Shown here piece by piece: positions 58,701 through 64,000 of a stretch of DNA of 64,000 bases. Source of the DNA: Alligator mississippiensis (lineage: Eukaryota > Chordata > Crocodylia > Alligatoridae). Location: positions 236,184,719-236,248,718 of the forward strand of contig NC_081824.1 of NCBI RefSeq assembly GCF_030867095.1, written 5' to 3'. The notes beneath the pieces were generated by a model. The model saw only the letters and a list, made by a program, of their open reading frames with translations. It was not told the origin of the DNA and ran no database searches. The translations under genes and the position numbers were made by a program. Position 1 is the first letter of the stretch; the number at the start of each line of letters is the position of its first letter.

Positions 58701-61311
58701 CCATTGGAGAGCTGTGGAAAATCCCCTTGCTATGCGGAATGAGTGGGGTCCCTCTTGCAGAAGGTGCATTGTAATAGCCCTGGTCAACACCTCATGGGTA
58801 GATGGAGGCAGGGACAGGAAAGCAGCCTCAGACCCTGCCCAGCTCTGCCTGCCCCCTCTGCCCCTAACTCATGGGACAGGAAGAGAGAGAGCTTGCATAG
58901 TGTTAATAGGTTAGCAACTGGCTCCCCCTCCTAGCTGGAAGAGGTAGCTCCTTCAAGCACACATACATAGGCAAACACAATGGGGTGGAGGCCTGGTCTG
59001 CACTAGAAACACTCTCTGCCAGACCTCTCATTGGCCAACAGCCCCTATAGCACTCCATTGTTGGAGCACGTCCATGCTGGCATCATGCTGATGTGACTCT
59101 GTGGCGCCTGAGGCCTCATGTTTCTTTGTTCAAGCCATGGGAAAGCTGGGGCTTGCCAGATTGTGCCATATTTGTGCATGGTCATATGCAGACAGCTGGA
59201 GACCAAAGGCAACATCTGGTGGCCAAACTCTGCAGCACAGAGGAGATTCTGGTGATTTGAAGGCATGTTCAATTTTCAAGTGCAATTTTTTTCCTCTGCT
59301 GGGTCTGCCCACATGGCCCCATTATTTGCATCTGCTGAAACCACTGCACTCACTGGGCCACAGCCAGCATTTGAGGTTAAGTAACAGCACAAGCACCCAG
59401 TGAGGAATTTTGAAATGCCACAAATCTATCTCTGGCAATTTTTTCCCTTTGCATAAGGCTTTGGGACACAAGCTTGGTACTGACCCCAAGCAGATCTTGA
59501 ACATCCAGCACTCAGTCAGCAGCCAGCACAGCTAACCTATTCATCAGCTTGGGTCTTCCAGAGTGACTCCTACTACTTAGGTTCCCAACCCACCCGACTA
59601 GAACTCAAAGGATACAGCTGCGCATTTTTTGTGGAAAAACCCTAACATTTTCTATAAAAAAAATTTCCAATAAATGAAAAATCACTGCTGTTCCAAACAC
59701 AAGGACTAAAAGTCACCATATTTTCTTCCATACAATAGATATGAGCCCAGAAGGCCCAAAGGTATCATTTAGACCAGATCAGAGGACTATGCCCAGGGAC
59801 TCCTATGTCCAGCTCAGAGCTGCTATCTGAACCACAGGCCTTTTGGAAAGACACCACCAGATTACAGGCTCCCTAACTAGACCAGAGTGTACTGTATTTC
59901 CCCACCATTTGACCAGTCCTTCCACTAGCCTTTGCTCCCCAAATGGCCTGCAATTTCCCAACTACAGAATATGTAAACCCTTCTTGATTCTTGACAGCCA
60001 TTGTTAGCCAATCAGCATGTCAGAATTCACATGCAATCACTGCATTACATGCTGCCCCCATCTCTGAGTGCTGCATAAAGAGAACCTCCCACTCAGACTC
60101 ACTATCCCTCAATAACTTCCATTGAGAAAGCACAGCAACCTTTGTGACATGGCACAAAGGTGCCAGATTCCTCCCTGCAGGCAGGCACCAGGGCAGCCAG
60201 GCTCCTGGTGCAGGCTCAGCTCTTTCTGGTGACGATCGGTTGCTGTCCTAACCCAGTGGGACTGTGTGCAGCTGGAGATATGCTGCAATCTATGTCGCTG
60301 GCCATCCCAGTCTGGCAATAGGCTTACGGGGCTGTTGTGCTCGCCGAGGGGGTGGGTGGGAATGGCTGCATGGCCTCTTCGGAGTGGATCCCGCTGTCCC
60401 GGAGAGATGTGGCGCTGGGCGTCGGAGATACTTCCTGGCTGGCGCTGGAAGCCAGACCTTTGTATAACTTAACCAAGGACGACCTAGGGGAATGGAAATT
60501 CATTGCCATTAAAGAGAGGAGGCAGGGAATGGGCAAGCAAGTGAGCCCCACCAGAGCTGAGTGAGTGGCACATTGTTAAAGAACACTGTCCCATCACAGG
60601 CTACTACTCCAGGGTTGGCTTACCCTGGGCTCAGCCTCACAAGGGAAGATGGATTTGTGTGCAAGGCCCTGATTTAGGATGCAGGTGACCAGGGGTTGCT
60701 TGCTGGCTCTGCCACCAACTCCATGTGTGACTGTGCACGTTATTCTGTGTCTCCACTCCCCATCTATGACACAAGGATGATGCTACTCCCTGTGCTTTGT
60801 CCATTTAACTTGTGAGGTCCTCAGGGCATTTTTCATGCCAAATCAGCAGGCAGTGGCTAAAGCCTGCTCCACGCATACCTTCCTCCTGCCTTGCTGAATG
60901 CTTGTCTCTATCTGACATCTGCCACTGGCAGCAGATTTTTCTAGTGCAGACCAGGCCTCTGAGAACAAAGGATCAACAAAACAAAGGAGCTCCCTTTCCT
61001 TCTTAGAACTGCCTGGAAGTGGCTGCTCCAAGTGGGAGAAGTGAGTATGAGAGTGCTCCCCAATGGTTCAAAGGCCCTCTCCCAGAACTGGGCCCTGCAT
61101 TTTCAGCCAATCTGACCCATCTTCCCGGGGAGTGCAAGGACACATCCAGGGCCCAGACTTACTTCTTGAGCTTCTTCCGCTTCTGGATGAGCAGGTCTTC
61201 ATTGCACTGGAAGAGGAGGCTGTAGTGTGAGATGAAGACCCGAAGACGCTGCACGCACACTAGGAGCAGGTAGTAATCAGGGTGCTCTTGCTCTGTGAAC
61301 TTCAAGATGTT
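55594..61311 (-). CDS. ARHGEF33: ARHGEF33, Rho guanine-nucleotide exchange factor 33 (3' four coding exons)
   Basis: This is a Dbl-homology exchange factor for Rho GTPases of little-studied function. Four exons on the minus strand (61311-61163, 60483-60328, 58347-57594, 55731-55594) join in frame at GT/AG sites: 1197 nt, 398 residues plus stop. The first exon is the end of the DH domain (FTEQEHPDYYLLLVCVQRLR, then a stretch ending RKKLKK). The rest is a low-complexity tail with conserved blocks (ASSESSLDICFLRPV, RLYSTRSSSGSR) and a basic C-terminus, GGFRSSFRKLFKKK. I recognise these blocks from mammalian ARHGEF33. Its position, convergent with SOS1, agrees with human 2p22. Earlier exons (coiled coil, most of DH) should lie beyond the right edge. 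Confidence 0.9.
57594..58347 (-). CDS. ARHGEF33: ARHGEF33 long tail exon
   Basis: The acceptor is CCTCCCCAAG and the donor GTAAGG after SFLE. The 754-nt exon encodes HLMPQMKKPQHTMMENISAV to EGRKHERPENLLASSQFTEQ, an acidic block SYEEFDYGGEVFTLPGPYED, then ASSESSLDICFLRPVNF and serine/arginine-rich sequence. The open frame continues upstream to 58391 and downstream to a stop at 57576, but splice sites and phase on both sides argue that those ends are intronic. Confidence 0.9.
60328..60483 (-). CDS. ARHGEF33: ARHGEF33 exon after the DH domain
   Basis: The minus-strand acceptor is CATTCCCCTAG and the donor GTAAGC. The first base completes K with the previous exon. It then reads SSLVKLYKGLASSASQEVSP and TPSATSLRDSGIHSEEAMQP. 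Phase 2 at both ends matches its neighbours. Confidence 0.88.
60640..60840 (+). mobile_element. MIR SINE
   Basis: GCTGGCTCTGCCACCAACTC, then CCCCATCTATGACACAAGGA and TGTGAGGTCCTCAGGGC, follow the sense MIR order. Confidence 0.6.
61163..61311 (-). CDS. ARHGEF33: ARHGEF33 exon: end of DH domain
   Basis: On the minus strand it follows CTCTGTGCCCCAG and ends before GTAAGT. It encodes NILKFTEQEHPDYYLLLVCV, then QRLRVFISHYSLLFQCNEDL and LIQKRKKLK plus two bases. This is the last helix of the Dbl-homology domain. Confidence 0.92.
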
Positions 61312-64000
61312 CTGGGGCACAGAGGAGAGTCGGTGGTGTGAGTGGCATAAATGCTCTGCCATGGCTCCGGGCTCACTCTTAGGATAAGCCAGCTCCACCA
61401 TGGCTCTGCTTATGTACCATGGGGGTTCTGGGGCTGGAGGTGTGATAGGCCCAATTAATTAAGGGCTGGCCCCTCAAGGGCTCATCTACACTCCTCCAGT
61501 GGCAGGTCTTTGTGAGGGCAGGGCTGAGCATGTCCCATTCCCCCGCACCCACTGACATGGCTCTATACCTGGGAACAGGTCAATGAGGCTGCTTCAAGCT
61601 CATCCCTGTGCACCTGCTCCTGAGCCCTTGGTCTCCCAAGGGCAAGCTCCCCAGTCTGGAGCGCATCAGCAGATAGTAGCTGGGGAGGGTACACTCAGCC
61701 CAGTCCTCACTGAGGCCCCCCACTGCTATGGTGCACCCAAGCCCTCGTGAGCTAGCGTAATGCATGGGTAACCAACACCATGCAACCCCCAACTTGGCCC
61801 TAGCAGGACACTGTTCTTGCTACTCTCCCTTGGAGCTTACCTCATCTGAAACATTTAGTTAATGATGAGTCAGCCACAAGGGCTGTCTCAAGACCAAGGT
61901 CCTGAATCACCTTTGCTGAGATCATGATGTAGTGTGCAGGATGAGCATGGGGTTGAACACGCCTCCCCCAGACAAAGCCCCTTGTGTCAAGAGACCCGGA
62001 GCCCAGCTCTCTGTGCTGCTGCTTTTACAGAGGTTTCTCTGCGCATGCTCTTGTTTGGGTGCCGACTCCCTCCCCTCTGGACTGTGTCCACTCTCATGAA
62101 CAAGAGGGCAGAATGCTTTCTCCTGTGTTACCTCACTACAGGGTCCAGGGGACTCAACTGTGCTCTTTGGCCTGGCCCCAAGCATAGGGTGCCCTGTGAG
62201 CTGTTCTCCCAGGACCTACACTTCTGAGACACAATCCTGGCCCTGTCTTGCTATGCCTGTCCCAAGTTACTGTACTACTTTCCACACTGTGAGCAGCAGC
62301 ATGGGGATGGCGGGGAGGAGGCTAGACCGTGTCCATTTTCCCACAGCCAACTTTGAGGTAAAGCAACTAACTTTGAACCAGAAACCAACCAGGAAGCCAA
62401 CTGGGTACATTTTTTTTCTGACCTTGTGACAAAAGGCCATCTTAAGGGACTCTCTGGGGACACTGGGATGTAATCCTGAAATTCAAGGCCAGCCCAGAAC
62501 ATTTGGATGGGCTGGTCTTTCTATTCTCACCTACACCCTTTTTAAATAGCAAGTGGGCGAGTGGCTTCCTTGCTCCTGTGTGCCTGAATGTGAGGCCTGT
62601 GTAGCTTGCCTAGTGGTGCACAGGTACCTCTTGCCCTTTCTATGGGCACACAGGCTGTGTCACAACCTGGTCCAGACCTGGGGACAATGTTAAATATCGC
62701 ACATGGAGAGGCCCTGCCCTTTGTCCCACAGCTCAGAGGAAAGGATGTCCACAGTAGCGAGCTGTAGGGTAGGGGAGGGAATGTCCCATCGACTCCTTAA
62801 TAGTGGTGCCCTTCTGCCTTCTCCCCTGTTGTCCATTCTTCCTGTCTCTCCTAGGGGACAGCTGGGCTCATGTCACAACAAGGTAGATAGAGGTTGGACA
62901 GTAGAAAAAGCCTTCTAGCTGAAGGACAGCTAAGCACTGCAGCAGGGGACTAAGGGAGGTAGTGGGACCCCCATAGCTGGAGGAGCAGCTGCCAGGTATG
63001 GTTGATCAGGTCTTGGGACTGGGGGGTTGGTTATGTGCCCTCTTGAGGCCCCGGCCACCCTGTCTGCTGTGATTTCATGAAATACAAACCACTAGACACA
63101 ATATCACCGCAAGTGAGTGCAGGGTAACAGCACCCTGCTCTGCAGATTGAGAAGCTCCGATAGGTGTTAACCCATCCAGACAGTGCTCATGCTACAGCTG
63201 GGATTAGAGCAGAGGGTAAGAGCTGGGCAGAAATTTGCCCTCTGAGCAGTCTCACCAGGGAATGGCAGTTTGTTGAGCTTAAAATGTTTCATGTCTACCA
63301 CCTCAGGTTTGACAGTCTTTCACTGAACCCAAGGCAGTGAACAGTGAGGTAGGGGGAGTGACTGGGGCAGCTCCAAGTGCCATCTTTGAGGGAGGAGAGG
63401 AGTGCAAAAATAGCCACCATCACAGCTGGCCACACCACTGTGGCTGGTAACATAGTACTGGCACTGGCACTGCTCTGTGCAGACCCAATACCCAAGCAGC
63501 AGAATTGCCCTGCTACATCTCTGGCTGTGAAAGCCTGGATGTACTGGAAAGGGCTCAGAGCAGCTCTGAGGCTGTCTGTACTGAGCACTGGCCAGGGAGA
63601 CTCAAGTCCACAAGAAATGCTGAGAATGGCTGGGGTGCGGGGAGGGGGGGGGACGGTTATTATCTGATAATGGTTTCACCAAATTTTGACAAAGTGACAT
63701 TTCCCATAAGCTGGAAGTGCTGCTTCTCAACCTGCTCTCTCCAGGAGGCCTTTCCTTCCAGGTTCATGCTAAGGCACTAGGCCACGCTGTTGGCAGCCAC
63801 TCAGTTGCAGGTGACTGGCTGTTCTCTCCTGCAGGCCCAGCTCCAGTCATCTGCGCAGTCCCCACAAACATGTGCTGGCCTGGCTCTTTCACTGAGAGGA
63901 CATTGGAGCTGTGCATTTTCCCAGCTACAAAAGCTGGCCCAGGGTGGGGAAATTCATATGAGAGTCTGAGGAAGTCATCAGTCCTGATGATGGCTTCCAC
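61312..64000. other. ARHGEF33 intron, no further exon recognised
   Basis: The preceding DH-domain exon would be expected to encode something like the mammalian ...QRIPEYLIHLQ segment; no minus-strand frame here does. It is probably beyond 64000. Confidence 0.5.

Noticed and set aside
63764-64000. Minus-strand frame VEAIIRTDDFLRLSYEF... as an upstream ARHGEF33 exon
   Set aside because: No good donor site and no resemblance to the DH sequence expected next to this exon.

Overview
This is vertebrate nuclear DNA carrying two protein-coding genes that converge tail to tail. On the plus strand, positions 1-34085 hold the last 13 coding exons of SOS1, the Ras guanine-nucleotide exchange factor, with a long 3' UTR to about 39.2 kb. 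On the minus strand, 55594-61311 holds the last four coding exons of ARHGEF33, a Dbl-family Rho exchange factor. From memory this is the same convergent order as in human 2p22. Every SOS1 junction has a consensus splice site and conserves frame, and residue numbering matches human SOS1 exactly through the catalytic region (R552, R688, W729, F929, T935, L938 all present). The organism is probably a non-avian archelosaur, more likely crocodilian than turtle: CR1 LINEs in several ages, many hAT nonautonomous elements, old MIR SINEs, no Alu/L1 of mammalian type. This is inference from repeats only.

Layout. 1-555: SOS1 exon with the PH domain. 556-15755: a 15.2-kb intron packed with CR1 fragments, five hAT elements in or beside them, one solo LTR and MIR pieces. 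15756-34085: twelve further exons (REM domain, Cdc25 catalytic domain, proline-rich GRB2-binding tail), with hAT elements in several introns. 34086-39155: SOS1 3' UTR with an embedded hAT element and a MIR. 40.1-42.0 kb: plus-strand CR1 remains. 43.0-44.06 kb: a degenerate minisatellite of about 33-bp units. 44281-49453: a decayed LINE of the Tx1/L1 type with zinc-knuckle ORF1, endonuclease, reverse transcriptase and C-terminal region, itself hit by two hAT elements with perfect 8-bp target duplications. 49.5-55.6 kb: mostly unassigned sequence with a MITE-like palindromic cluster. 55.6-61.3 kb: ARHGEF33. 61.3-64 kb: its intron, with no further exon recognised.

No new protein system is visible. 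The most unusual signal is in the mobile DNA: at least twelve hAT elements can be delimited by terminal repeats and 8-bp duplications, and three of different families sit at the same position of separate CR1 copies. Most duplications fit the form nTCTARNN, close to the preference described for Buster-type hATs. Other points of note are a 31-nt T tract starting at +6 of an SOS1 donor site, absence of the 45-nt SOS1 exon known from mammals, and a locally duplicated CR1 block in which only one copy carries a later hAT insertion.
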